From Dama dama (Eukaryota; Chordata; Mammalia; Artiodactyla; Cervidae), in contig NC_083691.1 in assembly GCF_033118175.1 (NCBI RefSeq), forward strand, positions 16,403,001 through 16,467,000: a stretch of DNA of 64,000 nt. The letters are read 5' to 3'. Under the pieces are notes generated by a model, which saw only the letters and a program-made list of their open reading frames with translations, searched no databases and had not been told where the DNA came from. The position numbers and the translations under genes were made by a program. Below, piece after piece: positions 44,030 to 56,670 of this stretch (the stretch's first letter is position 1; each line of letters begins with the position of its first letter).

Positions 44030-45214
44030 TGAATCTTTAGGAATTTAAGACAAAACATGGGATGTCTGGTTAGCCACTAGATCACTCAGGATTGACATGG
44101 AAAGGAAAATAGTTATTAAAGAATGGAACTTGAGAGCTGTCAGGGTACAATAGGCAAGAATCTGATAAATTTTGTCCAGATGGCCAAGAATCAAATAATG
44201 TATTTCCCAAATCACCTATCATTTGCCCCAAAATATAGGAAATATCACTGCCATTTACCATTTGACTTAATACTGCATCAGGTGACATAATGAATGGGGA
44301 TTTCTTAGCCAAAAAGATGTCCTGTATTTCTCAGCAATGCTTTTAGACACTGCAAACTAATTAATTCAAAATCTGTTTTGTCTGGTCCCTTGTGTTCTCA
44401 ATTAATGAGAGTTTCAAGCAGTCCATTCAGGTAACAACTTCACATATCCTCTTCATTTCCTCCAGTCTTCAGAACCAAAGGGCTTCCAACTAAAAAAAAA
44501 AAGAAGAAGAAGAAAATATTCATTTTTGAAAAAGTATTAGATCTACACATCCAAATATCATCAGAAAGAATCTGAGAGTGGGCCGCCACAAACCATTTCG
44601 ACTCCAAAGGTCTCTTCATTTCTCCTTCAGTTATCAGACCAGGTCTCTGAATTTTAGTATAGAAACCATGGTCTCAGAATGGAAGGAGAGAGTCGCAGAG
44701 CTTACCTGGCATGGAATGGATTTCAGAACCAGGAAATCCAACAGACTGGCTTTGCAGGACAAGAAAAGCCAGTCCGGACCAGAACTGGTGTCCAAAACCA
44801 GGGGAGACATGAATGATGGTTCTGGAACTTACATTCTGGGGATGTCAAAGTCTGACTTCTGCTCGATTTGGAAAGGTTTTGTGGGAAGGCTGAAATTTGG
44901 GTGGGAAAGATAGTGACAAAGGATGAGAATTTGAAGGTAGATGACTGCCTTTTCAGACAAATACCTCTATTAACTTTTTCTCTGTATTTATTTTCTTTGA
45001 CCTTTTCTAACCAGCCCAGGAAAATGACAAGCTGACATGACCCCACATGTATGTGGTGAGTTCTGTCTGCCTAGAAGGAACAGAACATGATAAAGTCACG
45101 ATCACAGAGCCACACAGGTGAAGACAACGTCAGAGTCTGTGTTAACCTGTGCACCATTACAGCCACCATCTAGAAGCACATTTTGGAAAGGTTAGACTAA
45201 GCAGGTTCTTTTCT
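44030..45214. other. Unassigned single-copy-looking sequence
   Basis: About 1.2 kb with no recognised transposon apart from a possible MIR trace at 45090-45165. There is an A-rich run at 44490-44516. No coding signal. Confidence 0.4.
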
Positions 45215-45370
45215 AACAATTCTCAAAATAAATCTGCAAAGTAGATACTACTATTAGCTTTAGGAATCTAAAATTAATCTAAATCCCTGTTTAACAGATG
45301 TGGACCATGACACTGAGACAGGCAAAGTCATTTGCTGATTTCCCGCTAGCTCATAAAAGACAGAAATGAG
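45215..45370 (+). mobile_element. MIR SINE
   Basis: Diverged MIR with gcaaagtagatactactatt, taacagatgtggaccatgac, actgagacaggcaaagtcat and ctagctcataaaagacagaa in order. Confidence 0.6.
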
Positions 45371-47037
45371 ATTCCCATGGATTTTTCTGAGTTCATCAGT
45401 CCTCTCTCTCCCTCTCCCTGCCTCCCTTTCTCTGCCTCTTTTCTTCTCCCTGGTCTGCCTCTCCTATAAAGACCAGCTCTTTCAACCTTGTGGATTTCAG
45501 CCTGGCCCCAAGGCAGTGAAATCCACACTGGTAATATCAAGACTTCTTATGCAATTTTACTATGATTGGTGTGGAAATCTTAAGATCCCTGGGGTAATGA
45601 AAATCACATCTCAGTAGAACAGAGATGAGAGAGAGAGAAAGTGGGGTGGGGGGAGACTGAGACGCAGAGCAGAAAGATGAATTCATTGACATTTTAAGAA
45701 AGCGAAGGCTCAAGGTGCCAGTCTCTCTGAAAGTTTCATTTCAACTCCGTTTCTGGACTGTCTTGCATTCCTTTCTCTCGAGGCTCCTGGCCCGCCCTAC
45801 CAGGCGTCAGATGTCCCCCAGTCCAGGACAGATGCCGCTGACTGCAGTTGGCATGGCCTGAAGCCGGCCAGCTGGGGTGGGCAGGCGGGCACTCCACATG
45901 TCCTCAGCCCATGCCAGCACTGGGAGTGCCTCATGGAGACACAGATGCCACCAGCCTCCCTCTGCTGCACCAGCTCCTCTCACAGGGGACTGGCTGGCAG
46001 CGGCAGGCATCTGTCCCCCTGCTCCCCCGGGGACTGAGACTGACCCTGGTTACTTCCACCGGCTTCTCTTTGTTGCCAGCCTCCCTGCCCTCTCTTTGGC
46101 CCTGCGTGGTGCGGGGGTTCCTAGGAAACCGCACAGGCAGCTTAGCGGGCTCTGTGCCTGCCATGCCAGCCTGCATCAGAGCACGAATACGGGAGCAGAG
46201 CGGGGCTGCTGGAGGCGGGAGGGAAAAAATAAGATCTCAGATTGTCAGCGCCAGAGCCTTCCCAGGGCAGCCTCACTCCCTATGGTTTGAATGTTGCTCG
46301 CCTTGGAAACCTAAGGAGTAAAAAGGGTGAAGTAGAGAGGTGCAGGGTTGAGCAGAGCAGAGAATTCATCCATTCTAGCTCTGAGACCCCAGGTAACCTC
46401 CGCAGAGCACAGTTTGAAATGGCAGGTGTAAACAAGCTTCTCTGTTTTACTTATAACCTCTGGAGATGGAAGACTAGCCCAGGAGACACACACTGACTTT
46501 GGCCCCAACCTTGCCTCTTCTGTTGTCCTCTGATTCCTGATGCCTGCTCTTCCATCCATTCTTCCTCATCCGAAAAAGACTTCGTGGAAGGCGGGGGTCT
46601 GCAGGTCACCTACTGCCCGCTCAGTCACATCCTCCATCCCACCTGCCTCTCACCACGCTGTTTCTAGCACGAGTAATGTGCATTTAGGTGGAGACCATGG
46701 TCCATTTGCTAAGGTACATTTCTGTAAGTGACAAATTCCAGAATGGTAGTGCATTAGTTACAACCAATTAGCAGGAAATTACCACTGTAAAGTGCATTCC
46801 CTGCCCTGGGACAGAAGCCAACGTGTAGCATTTACCAAGTCTTACCTCATCGGGCTCAGTCGACAGTGAAGAGGTCTAAATCCAATTCAATAAAATATGT
46901 GATGCTGAGACGGAAGCTTTAGAACTACAAATTCCAGTTAGTGGACCAGAAAGAGGTTCCTCCATACTTCCAAGCATCATTCGCCTCCCCTCTCCACTGT
47001 TACCGACAGCACGGGGAGCTGGAAACTCTGGGCATTT
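45371..47037. other. Unassigned sequence with GC-rich core
   Basis: A polypyrimidine tract (45399-45455) is followed by GC-rich sequence at 45780-46290 carrying two overlapping plus-strand frames (137 and 157 codons) with no recognised domain. No transposon is recognised. Confidence 0.4.
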
Positions 47038-47165
47038 GAAGATATGCTGACTTGTGTTCAGGTCATAGCTTTGCCACTTTTAAGCTGTGTGATCTCAAAA
47101 TCATCCATTCTCTTATGTATAAAATAGAGACAATAGTACACACCTTGTAGGATTGTTGGATTTTA
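47038..47165 (-). mobile_element. MIR SINE
   Basis: Reverse MIR: ttcaggtcatagctttgcca, taagctgtgtgatctcaaaa, ctcttatgtataaaatagag and ccttgtaggattgttggatt. Confidence 0.75.
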
Positions 47166-47171
47166 AATGTG

Positions 47172-47385
47172 GGGGCTTCCCTGGTGGCTCAGTGGTAAAG
47201 ATCCACTCACATAGCAGGAGATTTGGATTTGATCCCTGGGTAAGGAAAATCCGCTGAAGTAGGAAATGGCAACCCATTCCAATATTCTTGCCTGGAAAAT
47301 CTCAGGGCCAGAGGAGCCTGGCAGGCTACAGTCCATGAGGTTGCAAAAGAGTTGGACAGGGCTGAGCAACTAAAAAACAAAAACA
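47172..47385 (+). mobile_element. Bov-tA SINE
   Basis: Complete plus-strand copy starting ggggcttccctggtggctca and ending in ggacagggctgagcaact with an A-rich tail (aaaaaacaaaaacaacaaa). Confidence 0.96.
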
Positions 47386-47458
47386 ACAAAGTGTATAGAT
47401 TGACCCAGCCCATAAATGGTAGCTGTTATCACTGTTAGCACTCCCAACATGTTAGTGG

Positions 47459-47731
47459 CTGCTGCTGCTGCTAAGTCGCTTTAGTCGTGCCTGACTCTGT
47501 GCGACCCCATAGACGGCAGCCCACCAGGCTCCGCCGTCCCTGGGATTCTCCAGGCAAGAACACTGGAGTGGGTTGCCATTTCCTTCTCCAATGCATGAAA
47601 GTGAAAAGTGAAAGTGACGTCGCTCAGCCGTGTCCGACTCTTAGCAACCCCATGGACCACAGCCTACCAGGCTCCTCCATCCATGGGATTTTCCAGGCAA
47701 GGGTACTAGGGTGGGGTGCCATTGCCTTCTC
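47459..47731 (-). mobile_element. Bov-A2 dimeric SINE with perfect target duplication
   Basis: The (GCT)n tail (47459-47474), first BovA unit, linker caatgcatgaaagtgaaaag and second BovA unit ending gtgccattgccttctc form a full Bov-A2 in reverse. Flanking catgttagtgg at 47448-47458 and 47732-47742 is a perfect 11-bp target-site duplication. Sequence match to the remembered consensus is high, suggesting a recent insertion. Confidence 0.97.
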
Positions 47732-47869
47732 CATGTTAGTGGTACTGCTTAATATTTTTTAAAGCAAATAGTATCATGACAGTAAGTGCATAGTGTCATG
47801 TGCATGCCAAACATTTTTCTACATCTTAGGTAGAGTTCAAAGAAGGGCAAAATGTAACATTTGCCATTA

Positions 47870-48720
47870 AAAAATCACTCAATAGGTAGAGAAAAACATC
47901 ACTATATATTCTAACCCTAAAATAATTTCAAATGGGTTATAAAATAGAAGCAAAAAAGTAAAATCCCAAACTAGAAGAAAATTGCAATATTAAATTTTTG
48001 AAATTTATCTTGGAAATAAACTTTCAAAGCAAAACAAGAAAGGCAGAAGCACACAGATGTTTATAGCAACTTTATTCATAATTGCAAAAACTTGGAAGCA
48101 ACCAAGATGTCCTTCAACAAGTAAGTAGATAAATAAACTGTGGTATATCCAGACAATGAAATTTTCTTTAGCACTAAAAAGATATAATCTGTCAAGCCAT
48201 GAAAATACATGAAGGAAACTTAAATGCATTTTACCAAGTGAAAGAAGCCAATATGAATAGACTACACACTGTTTGATTCCAACTAGATAGTATTCTGGAA
48301 AAGGCAAAACCATGGAAACAGAAAACAAATGAACAGTAGTTGTCAGGAGTTGAAGTAGAAGCTGGGTGGGGGTAATGAATAGGCAGAACACAGAGGATTT
48401 TTATAAAACTGAAACTATTCTGATCAATACTATGATGGTTTATATGTGTCATTATACATTCATCCAAACCCACAGAATGTATCTCCAACAATGGAGCTGA
48501 ATGTGAACTGTGGACTCTGGGTGATTAAGATGTGTTGATGTAGGTCCATGGATGACAATCCATGGACCACTCTGGTGAGGGATGTTGGTCAGGGAGAGGC
48601 TGTGCATGTCTAGGGACAAGAGGATTATATGAGAAATCTCTGTACTTACCTCTCAATTTTGCTGTGAACCAAAAACTTCCTTGAAAATATAACATCTTCA
48701 AACAAACAAACAAAAAACAG
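47870..48720 (+). mobile_element. Old L1 (L1M-type) ORF2 end and 3' UTR
   Basis: Plus-strand motifs follow in order: gatgtttatagcaactttat, cttggaagcaaccaagatgt, aaactgtggtatatccagac, aagtgaaagaagccaatatg, gtgtcattatacattcatcc and cctctcaattttgctgtgaa. This is the 3' end of an old, pre-ruminant L1M family. The ORF2 frame is eroded. Confidence 0.88.
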
Positions 48721-48789
48721 AAGCCAGTAGGGAACAGATTTCAGTACACTAAAATGTTAACACAGTTTCAGGAAAAAATAGCACAAGAC

Positions 48790-49610
48790 AAAACATATGA
48801 CATAAGACACTTACCTAAATATATAAAGAAATCTTATAAATCAATATTCTAAAAAGACAAAGACCCAGTAAAGTACCCAGCATTGTATGTGAACAGGCAG
48901 GGAAAGATAGAAAAGACTTAGAAAAGTGATCCTCAGACTCACTGATATTTTAAAAATACAAATTAAAACAATGTGATAGGATTGTTTAGCTATGCAACCT
49001 GAAATAATTAAAATGAGAGAATATTAAACATTGTTGGTGTGGCTAAATTGATGCAACATTTTTGGATGCCAAATTAACTGATTTTGAGCAAATTAAAAAT
49101 GAATTAAATGAATGTATTCTTTGACTCAGTGACTACTTGTTATGCATTTATTCCACAGATATACTCGCAGCGATGCACAAATACATGCAGGTATTCATAT
49201 ATATTCACACACATATGTACACGCATATACACACTCACATACACATATGTACATATGAAAACACACTCATTTATACACACACTGGTGTTCATTTGAATCA
49301 TCAGTTAGTATGGCTAACAACTGGAAACATCTGTCCATAAATCAACAATTCACTAAATAAACTATGATGTGTGTGTATATATTTATGTATATGCATTGTG
49401 TGTGTATATATACATGCATACATATATATAAAATACAACACAATACAGACATGAAAAAGAAGCAAGTATATACCTGTGTTTTTATGTGAAAAAATCACCA
49501 GATGTAATTTTAAGTGAAAAGCAAGGTTAAAAAATATGCGTTATAAACCACCTTGTGTTTTAGCAAAAACAAAATCACACAAACAGAAAACAGAATATAT
49601 ATCTGTGTTA
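48790..49610 (+). mobile_element. Ancient L1 ORF2 fragment
   Basis: A second, more diverged L1 on the plus strand has tattctttgactcagtgact, gcatttattccacagatata, aacaactggaaacatctgtc, aataaactatgatg and ttaagtgaaaagcaaggtta. Two low-complexity CA/TA tracts (49195-49285 and 49367-49435) have grown within it. Confidence 0.75.
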
Positions 49611-50126
49611 CTTAAGCCCAGAAAAAGAAAAGGGATTCCATGAGCACTCTTAACTAGTGAGATTTCTTCAGAGAGATTTACTCCAATAACTGAGATGAGG
49701 CTGCAGCAGCTTCGAGGACCAGCATCACTGACAGGACCGCAAAGGGGACAGACAGGGAGAGACATCGCCGGGGTCACTTCCAAGGAGGGACATCGGGCAC
49801 CAGGGTCATGGGCAGAGCACCCCGCATCCGAGGACAGGGGAGCCATTGACGACGTGGACCCGAGTCGACCTGAGAGGAGGCAGGGATGTGAATTTCTCAT
49901 GTCAGAGCTGGGAATGAAAGAGGCTGGCAGCACATGGGAAACTCAAACCCACACCAGCTGCTCAGGAATAAGATTTATTTTTGTCTAAAAAAAAAAGGAA
50001 TCTTAGAACCCCAAGCACTGCCTCCAGAGGTGGCCCAGAGGAGGATCAGAGTCTCCCATGAACCCTTGAGAATTGAACTGAAACAAGGAGTGGAGAGGAG
50101 CCCCAGCTAGCTCCTGCCTCCTGGTG
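49611..50126. other. Unassigned sequence
   Basis: The stretch ends its middle part with an A-run at 49988-49997 preceded by aataagatttatt. No source gene is recognised. Confidence 0.4.
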
Positions 50127-50325
50127 GGGCATACTCAGTCATGTCCAATTCTTTGCAACCCCATGGACTGCAGCCTGCCCAGGCTCCTCTGTCCATGGAT
50201 TCTCCAGGCAAGAATACTGGAGTAGGTTGCCATACCCTCCTCTAGGAGATCTTCCCAACCCAGGGATCAGACCCTCATCTCCTGCATTGCAGGCGGATTC
50301 TTCACCCACTAAGCCACTTAACCTT
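50127..50325 (-). mobile_element. Bov-tA SINE
   Basis: Reverse copy from ggcatactcagtcatgtcca to cttcacccactaagccactt. Confidence 0.95.
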
Positions 50326-50744
50326 GGGGGGACTGGCTAAGGACACTTTAGGGTCATCTCAGCAGAGGTCACTGGAACCCCCAGGGGAGCAATGACCTCA
50401 GGAGAAGGGAGAGGGCCCCCAGCCAGCCACCCCGCCTACATCAGCATTTAGTTTTCCAATTTAAGAAGAGAGATCATTGGTGATGTCAGTGGACACCGAG
50501 GCCCTGAGTTCTCGCCTCTGTGGAAGTGGCATCCAGGCTGATTCCCGCAGTGGATGCTCCCCAGGGCAGTGTCCCCTGTGTGAAGGCAGAATAACAGACC
50601 GGAGCGTGCACCACAATTGAACGGATTAGCGCAAGAGCTCCCCATAAGGGCTGAAATCTCGCCTCATACAATTACACTCATCAGATGTGCAGGTTGGGAG
50701 CGAACGTACAAACCCTGCACTGAGAGGCAGGGGGCTGGCGAGCT
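50326..50744. other. Unassigned sequence
   Basis: No recognised repeat or gene. Confidence 0.4.
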
Positions 50745-50965
50745 GAGAGCCGGACGACAGAGCCTGCCTGCGTGGGTTTGAACCCCAGCTCTGCCAGCCA
50801 CTCGCCAGTGGCCCTGAGCAGCCACTTCACCTTCCTGCGGCTTCCTTCCCCAGTCAGTAAACTGGGGATAAGAGTAGGGCTGACCTCAGAGGACGGGCCT
50901 GCAGAATTAGAGTCAATTTCTCTAAAGTGCTCAGCAACAAGCCTGGCAGGAAATAAGAGCTATAT
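50745..50965 (-). mobile_element. MIR SINE
   Basis: Reverse MIR: gggtttgaaccccagctctg, agccactcgccagtggccct, ttccccagtcagtaaactgg and aagtgctcagcaacaagcct. A possible second MIR in plus orientation follows at 51005-51120 but is weak. Confidence 0.85.
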
Positions 50966-51894
50966 AGAGATGCTACTTGGATAAATGAAACGTTCACTCC
51001 TATCCTTTACAGATGTGAAAAGGACAGGCTGGAGAGATGAGTGATTTCCCCATGGTGTGTTCAGCTAGCCAGTGACCCTCCCAGTCCTGATCCAGGACTC
51101 CAGATTCTTCACGCCCCCAGCCACGCGTCCTGGGAGCCAACAGGGCCCCTCAGAGGGTCCTGCAGATTCAGGAAGTTGTCCCACCCCACGCCATCACAGC
51201 CTGACCTGGCTCCCTGTCTCTTTCTGGTGAGGTCTGAGCAGGTCACACGAAGAATCTGCCGAGGTCTCTGGAGCTCCAGCACCTTCTATCACATCAAACA
51301 CCGTGTGACTTCCCATTTCATCAAGGAAGGAAGGACAAAAGGGAGGGACAGAGAGAGAAAGAGACAGAGAAAGACATGATACTCTTCCACCCAACTACGT
51401 CACAGTTTTGCTGTGACAATAAAAAATTATACTTTATGCAGAAAAGAGGGCTACAGAAATGTCAAGGAGGGAAAAAATGGGCTCGAGTGCTGCCTTTCCA
51501 GCAAGCACTTAGGCACCCTGTTAATTAATCAGGCTTGTGTTCTGTGACTTTGCCACATTTGACTGCATGCTAGATCATTCATATATGCGGACCCAGAAGC
51601 CTGAGTTCTTCTGGGAAATGTGATAGAAAAATGTGTGGTCTCTGCCAGGAAGGTTTCAGTCCATGGAGAGAGCTGAGCATGTCCTGCTGAGGGCTTTTCC
51701 TCCAAAGCTCAGCATGGATGCTCTCCTGACAGGTCTTCACCATCCTCAGGGGACGCTGCTCACGTTTACGAAACAAAATTGGCTCCTTTTGAGGCTGTAA
51801 ATAAGCTGTGCCTGAATCACTTTTTTTTCTTTTTTGCTTCATTTTTATTGACTGATTTAAATATATTCATTGTATCTTCCAGTTGCTAAGTCTT
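50966..51894. other. Unassigned sequence with GA-rich tract
   Basis: Contains a purine-rich run at 51335-51376 and mixed sequence; no gene recognised. Confidence 0.4.
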
Positions 51895-53326
51895 TTGTAA
51901 AGATTTTTTATTGGGCTATAGTTGATTAACAATGTATTTATTTCAGGTGTACCGCAAAGTGATCCGGGTATGTAAATACATGTATCTATTCTTTTTCAAA
52001 TTCTTTTTCCATTTAGGTTATTACAGAATATTGAGCAGAGTTCCTTGTGCTATACAGTAGGTCCTTGTTAATTATCTATTTTAAATATGTCAATGCCAAA
52101 GTCTCAATGTATCCCCTTCCCACCACCTTTTTCCCTTTGGTAATGATAAGTGTGTTTTCTAAGTCTGTGAGCCCGCTTCTACTCTGTAAATGAGTTCATT
52201 TGTATTATTTATTTTAGATTCTTCATATAAGCGATGCCACGTGGTATTTGACTTTCTCTGTGTGACTTGCCTCACTCAGTGTGATAATCTCTAGGTCCAA
52301 CTGTGTTGCTGCAAGTGGCATTATTTCATTCTTTTCCATGGCTGAGTAATATTCCATTGTATACATTTGCCACATCTCTTTATCCATTCCTCTATCAATG
52401 GACATTTAGGATGTTTCCATGTCTTGGCTGGGGCTTCTTGGATGGCTTGGTGGCTAAAGATTCTGCCTGTAATGCACGAGATGCAGGAGGCCCATGTTCA
52501 ATCCCTGGGTTGGGAAGATCCCCCTGGAGGAGGGCATGGGAACCCTCTCCAGTATCCTTGCCTGGAGAATACCATGGACAGGAGACTGGCGGGCTATAGT
52601 CCACACGGTCACGAAGAGTCAAACACAGCTGAAGTGACTGAGCATGCATGCATGTTTCAGCTATTGTGAATAGTGCTGCAGTGAATCTTGGGGCACATGT
52701 ATCCTTTTAAACCATGGTTTTCTTCTGATATGTGCCCAGGAGTCGGATTACTGGGTCATTGATGGCTCTGTTTTTAGTTTTTGAAGAAACCTCCATACTG
52801 ATCTCCATAGTTCTGCACCAATTTACATTCATACCAACAGTATAGGAAGGTTCCCTTTTCTCCACACCGTCTCCAGCATTTATTGTCTGTAGACTTTTTG
52901 ATGACGGCCATCTGATTGTGTGAGGTGATGTCTCATCATAGTTTTCACCAGCATTTCTCTAATAATTATTGATGTTGATGATCTTCTCATGTTCCTGTTG
53001 GCCACGACATCTTATTTGGAGAAATGTCTATTTAGGTTTTCTACCCATTTTTTGATTGGGTTCCTTGCTTTTTTGATATTGAGCTGCATGAGCTGTTTGT
53101 GCATTTTGGAGGTTAATCCCTTTCGGGTTGTATCATTTACAAATATTTCTTCCCATTTTGTGGGTTGTCTTTTCGTTTAAGATTTCCTTTGCTGTGCAGA
53201 AGCTTTTGAGTTTAATTAGGTCCCATTTGTTTATTTTTCTTTTTATTTCCATGACTGCAGGAGATGGATAGAAAATGATATTGTTGCGATTTATGTCAAA
53301 GAGTGTTCTGCCTAGGTTTTCCTCTG
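51895..53326 (-). mobile_element. L1, about 1.2 kb, split by a Bov-tA SINE
   Basis: Reverse L1 3' UTR (attgggctatagttgattaa, gtgctatacagtaggtcctt) continues through ORF2 motifs ggctgagtaatattccattg, ccatactgatctccatagtt and ttcccattttgtgggttgtc to gtcaaagagtgttctgccta. The SINE at 52430-52650 interrupts it. The ORF2 frame is broken. Confidence 0.94.
52430..52650 (+). mobile_element. Bov-tA SINE inserted in L1
   Basis: Head ggggcttcttggatggcttg and tail tgaagtgactgagcatgcat. The flanks catgtcttggct (52418-52429) and catgtttcagct (52651-52662) match at 9 of 12 bases and come from L1 sequence, so this is an aged target-site duplication. Confidence 0.96.
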
Positions 53327-53419
53327 ATTTCTCCCTACCTTAAGGCTCTTCTTTACCTGCAGTGAGTGGTTCCCTCCACAGGCCTGTTGGCACCAAACCC
53401 TCAGATGCTGAACCTACAG

Positions 53420-53880
53420 GTCCTTGCCCTCCATGGCAGAAGACACAACCCTCAGGACTGTAGACTCATTTGCTCCCTGGCTGATGCAGCCCCCGTGCCC
53501 TCCTCCCTGTTCCTTGTACACATCAAGAGTCCTCCCATCACCTCAGGACCTTTGCATGTACAGTGGTGTCTGCCTATCCCTCCAGATAACCACATGCTGG
53601 CTTTCTCACCTCTTTCAGGTACTCAAATATCTCTTTAGCAGAGTAGCCTCCCCACACAACCCAAGTTAAAATCTCAACCCTTTCCCCAACCTGGTTCTCC
53701 CAAACCCCTTCACATATTTTAATTTTGTCTGTGGCGCAAACACCACCATGGACCTAACATCGTCTGCATTTATTTGTTTATTATCTGTCTCTCCCCCAAA
53801 GAGGAGGGATTGTGTCTGTGTTTATCTAAGCCCCGTGGGCGCGTGACAGCTACTGACACTGGAAGATACTCTGTCAGTGA
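53420..53880 (-). mobile_element. L2 LINE 3' end
   Basis: Reverse L2 order is clear: cacctcaggacctttgcatg, tatccctccagataaccaca, tttcaggtactcaaatatct, tgcatttatttgtttattat, ctgtctctcccccaaagag and ggattgtgtctgtgtttatc. It is ancient and diverged. Confidence 0.85.
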
Positions 53881-53949
53881 CTAAGTTTCTAACTGTAGAA
53901 GAGGAATTTTCTCCTGGAAAGTCAAGGAGAGCAGGGGAAAGAACCAGGA

Positions 53950-54093
53950 TCTACAATCAGAAGGTGAAGTCCAGGCTTTACCCCTTATTACCTGGGGGCA
54001 TCAGCGAAGTTCTATAACTTCTCCTCCTTCATCTATAAAGTGGGATAAAATCTCACCCCATCCTACATAGGATGGATTGTGATGACTTATAAA
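53950..54093 (-). mobile_element. MIR SINE
   Basis: Reverse MIR: gtccaggctttaccccttat, ttctcctccttcatctataa and gtgggataaaatctcacccc. Confidence 0.7.
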
Positions 54094-54318
54094 GGGTGCG
54101 TGCACACTCAGTTGCTCAGTCCTGTCTGACTCTTTGCAACCCCAGGGACTGTAGCCTGCCAGGCTCCTCTGACCATGCGATTTCCTGGCAAGAATACTGG
54201 AGTAGGTTGCCATTTTCTTCTCCAGGGGATCTTCCTGACCCAGAGATCAAGCCAGCATCTCTTGCATCTCCTACACTGGCCAGTGGATTCCTTACCACTG
54301 AGCCACCCAGGAAGGCCA
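54094..54318 (-). mobile_element. Bov-tA SINE with target duplication
   Basis: Reverse copy from gcacactcagttgctcagtc to ctgagccacccaggaaggcc. The flanks acttataaa (54085-54093) and acttgtaaa (54319-54327) differ at one base. Confidence 0.96.
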
Positions 54319-54484
54319 ACTTGTAAATAGACCATTTGTAAACAACAAATAAATCTAGATGTATTTGTTTCTCAGTTTTCATTTTTTGGTGCTGATATAT
54401 TTTTAGTTAGATGAAACTGTCACTGGGACTGCTTTGCTGTCATCTCCAAGTGTAATGGCCAGGGGCCCTCACTGGCTCCAGGGT

Positions 54485-54655
54485 CAGACAAATATAAGAT
54501 GATTCCAGGCTCCATGGTTAACTAGCCCTGTGACCTTGGGCTGGTTAACTCGCTTTAAAACAGATCGAAGATAATAATAGTAGCTGATTCATAGGTTTAA
54601 TGTGAACAATGTGTGCAATAATGCACGTGAAACTCTTAACAGATGTTTAGGGTTA
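54485..54655 (-). mobile_element. MIR SINE
   Basis: Reverse MIR: attccaggctccatggttaa, ccctgtgaccttgggctggt and agataataatagtagctgat appear in order. Confidence 0.8.
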
Positions 54656-55159
54656 ATATTTTTATTGACTAAAGTGGTTTCTCTTTCTAAGGGAGGTAAT
54701 TCTCTGTTGGAAACCTATTTTTTTTTTTTAAATACAAATGGAAAGAGGCCTTCTTGAAAGTGTTTTTCCTTTTTGAAACATGATCTCTTGTGTTGGGTGA
54801 TGGCGTAAATGCTTAAGTTCATGTTGCAAGATACTAATAGCAAAAGTATAGCTCTTAACTCAATTTTTGTCTTTTAATAAAATTTAGAAATAAGCTACCG
54901 TTGCTCTTGACTTTATATATGTATGTACATGTACCATCGCCAGACTTGAACTTGTGGGCAAATCAGCTCAGTGCTTTGTAATCTCTCCTGTGGAAAGCAG
55001 TGTTATTGTGTTTATGTTTATAATCTTCCTGACCTGGGAACTCTCATTTTGCCAACTCTAGACATGACTTAACAGTGAATGCTAATCACCATGTTTCTCT
55101 TTGAGCCCAGAGACTGGTGAACGTCAGGATGTGCTCAACAAGACAGAAGAGGGAAGAAG
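54656..55159. other. Unassigned AT-rich sequence
   Basis: No recognised repeat or gene. Confidence 0.4.
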
Positions 55160-55350
55160 GGAATTAACCTTAATTTGATGCCTTTTCTAGGCCAGGCCTG
55201 GCAGCTTCTCTTCATTACAGCATCTAATCTCATTCTCATACCAGATCTTTGAGGGAAACGACACCATCCTTGATGGAGAAATGAGAAAATAAAGTCACAC
55301 TAAAGTCAAGTAAGTGGTCCACAGAACTAGTAAAAGCCAGAATCCAAATT
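55160..55350 (+). mobile_element. MIR SINE
   Basis: Plus MIR: gcatctaatctcattctcat, ttgatggagaaatgagaaaa, cacactaaagtcaagtaagt and agccagaatccaaattctg. Confidence 0.65.
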
Positions 55351-55371
55351 CTGACAAGTGGGAGATTGGCT

Positions 55372-55505
55372 CATCCATTTGACAAACACTTATTTGGTAT
55401 CCATCATACACCAGGCACTGTTCTAGACAGTGGGATGAAAGCAACAAGAAAACACAGCATTTGCCTTCATGGAAGGTGTATTCTAGCGCAGAAGTACAGA
55501 TAAAC
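55372..55505 (+). mobile_element. L2-type LINE fragment
   Basis: catttgacaaacacttattt, accaggcactgttctagaca and ttcatggaaggtgtattcta match the common mammalian L2-associated segment. Confidence 0.65.
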
Positions 55506-55610
55506 ACACCCACATACTGAGACAGAGGTATAGCTCTAGGTGTCGACGTGGACCTAGATAGATACCTGGTTATGGGTACAGGCATATAGCTGTGGGTATG
55601 GACATAAACA

Positions 55611-55830
55611 GGGCTTCCTTGGTGGCTTAGACGGTAAAAAATCCACCTGCAATGCAGGAGAGCAGGGTTCGATCCCTGAGTTGGGAAAATCCCCTAGGAG
55701 AAGGGAATGGCTATCCACTCCAGTATTCTTGCCTGGAGAATCTCAGGGACAAAGGAGCCTGGTGGGCTACAGTCCATGGGATCACAAAGAATCAGACATA
55801 AACATGAGTGACTAACCCTTTCACTTGGGA
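55611..55830 (+). mobile_element. Bov-tA SINE
   Basis: Complete plus-strand copy: gggcttccttggtggcttag head, gggaaaatcccctaggagaa linker and gagtgactaaccctttcact tail. Confidence 0.97.
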
Positions 55831-56664
55831 TATAACTATGACCTGGAGAGAGACCTGGAGAGAGACAGGTGGTTGTGAGGGAGTGCCTAAGGGAAGAGAA
55901 TGATGAAACATGTTTCAGACTGCAATGGGGAAGGCCTTTCAGGAGAAATGCCAAAAAAACCCCTGAGTGATGAACAAGGTGATTAAGAATCAGGCTGGGT
56001 GCTGCACACAGAACGGACTGTAGGGGGCGGTCGTACCAGCAATGTGGAGGTTACTGCCTGGTTCCCAGGAGGAGGGCAGGTCCCACGGAGTGGGAGTCAC
56101 ACCAGCACCAAGGAGCGGCCCCTCGTGAGTCACTAGAAGTCACACCAGGGTCCCCTAAGGAACTTAAAGGCAGCGCTTTTACAGAAGATTCATTTACCTA
56201 AAGGGTGTGTAGACACCAACATGGAATGTGACCCAACACCTGGCTTTCCCAACATATCACAACAGTGATAAAATGGTATAAAAACAACAGATCCTGTGTT
56301 GCAATCCACTCAAAAATTACAAGGGATCTAAGGGTCTCAGGTGAATTGCATTCATTATGCAATTATGAAAGCGCGGCCACTGGAAGTGCAGGCCCTGTTT
56401 CCTCTCCCAGCCTGGTGGCCATCCTGTTTTGCAAACAGAGAGGATCTCACCCAGATCTCTGAGCCATCCAGCTGGGAAGGACACCTACACCTGCTTACAG
56501 CCAGAAGTGCTTCCCTTCGTTATTTCATATTTATGCACATAAAAGTGGAAGATGATTTATCTCTTCATTGCAAGAATGGCCACAACCAGATTTGTGGTTT
56601 CGGGGGTGGGGGTGGTAAGATAAAAGTGGTAAAAAGGCACAAACTCCTAGTTATAAGATAAATA
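55831..56664. other. Unassigned sequence
   Basis: No recognised repeat. Frames of 65 and 106 codons (56265-56661) overlap and have no domain. Confidence 0.4.
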
Positions 56665-56670
56665 CAGAAT

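Noticed and set aside
45848..46321. Two overlapping GC-rich frames of 137 and 157 codons
   Set aside because: They lie in different phases of the same DNA, neither with a recognisable domain.
55595..55810. gacataaaca repeated at 55601 and 55795 as a duplication of the Bov-tA
   Set aside because: The right copy falls inside the normal SINE tail sequence, not after it.
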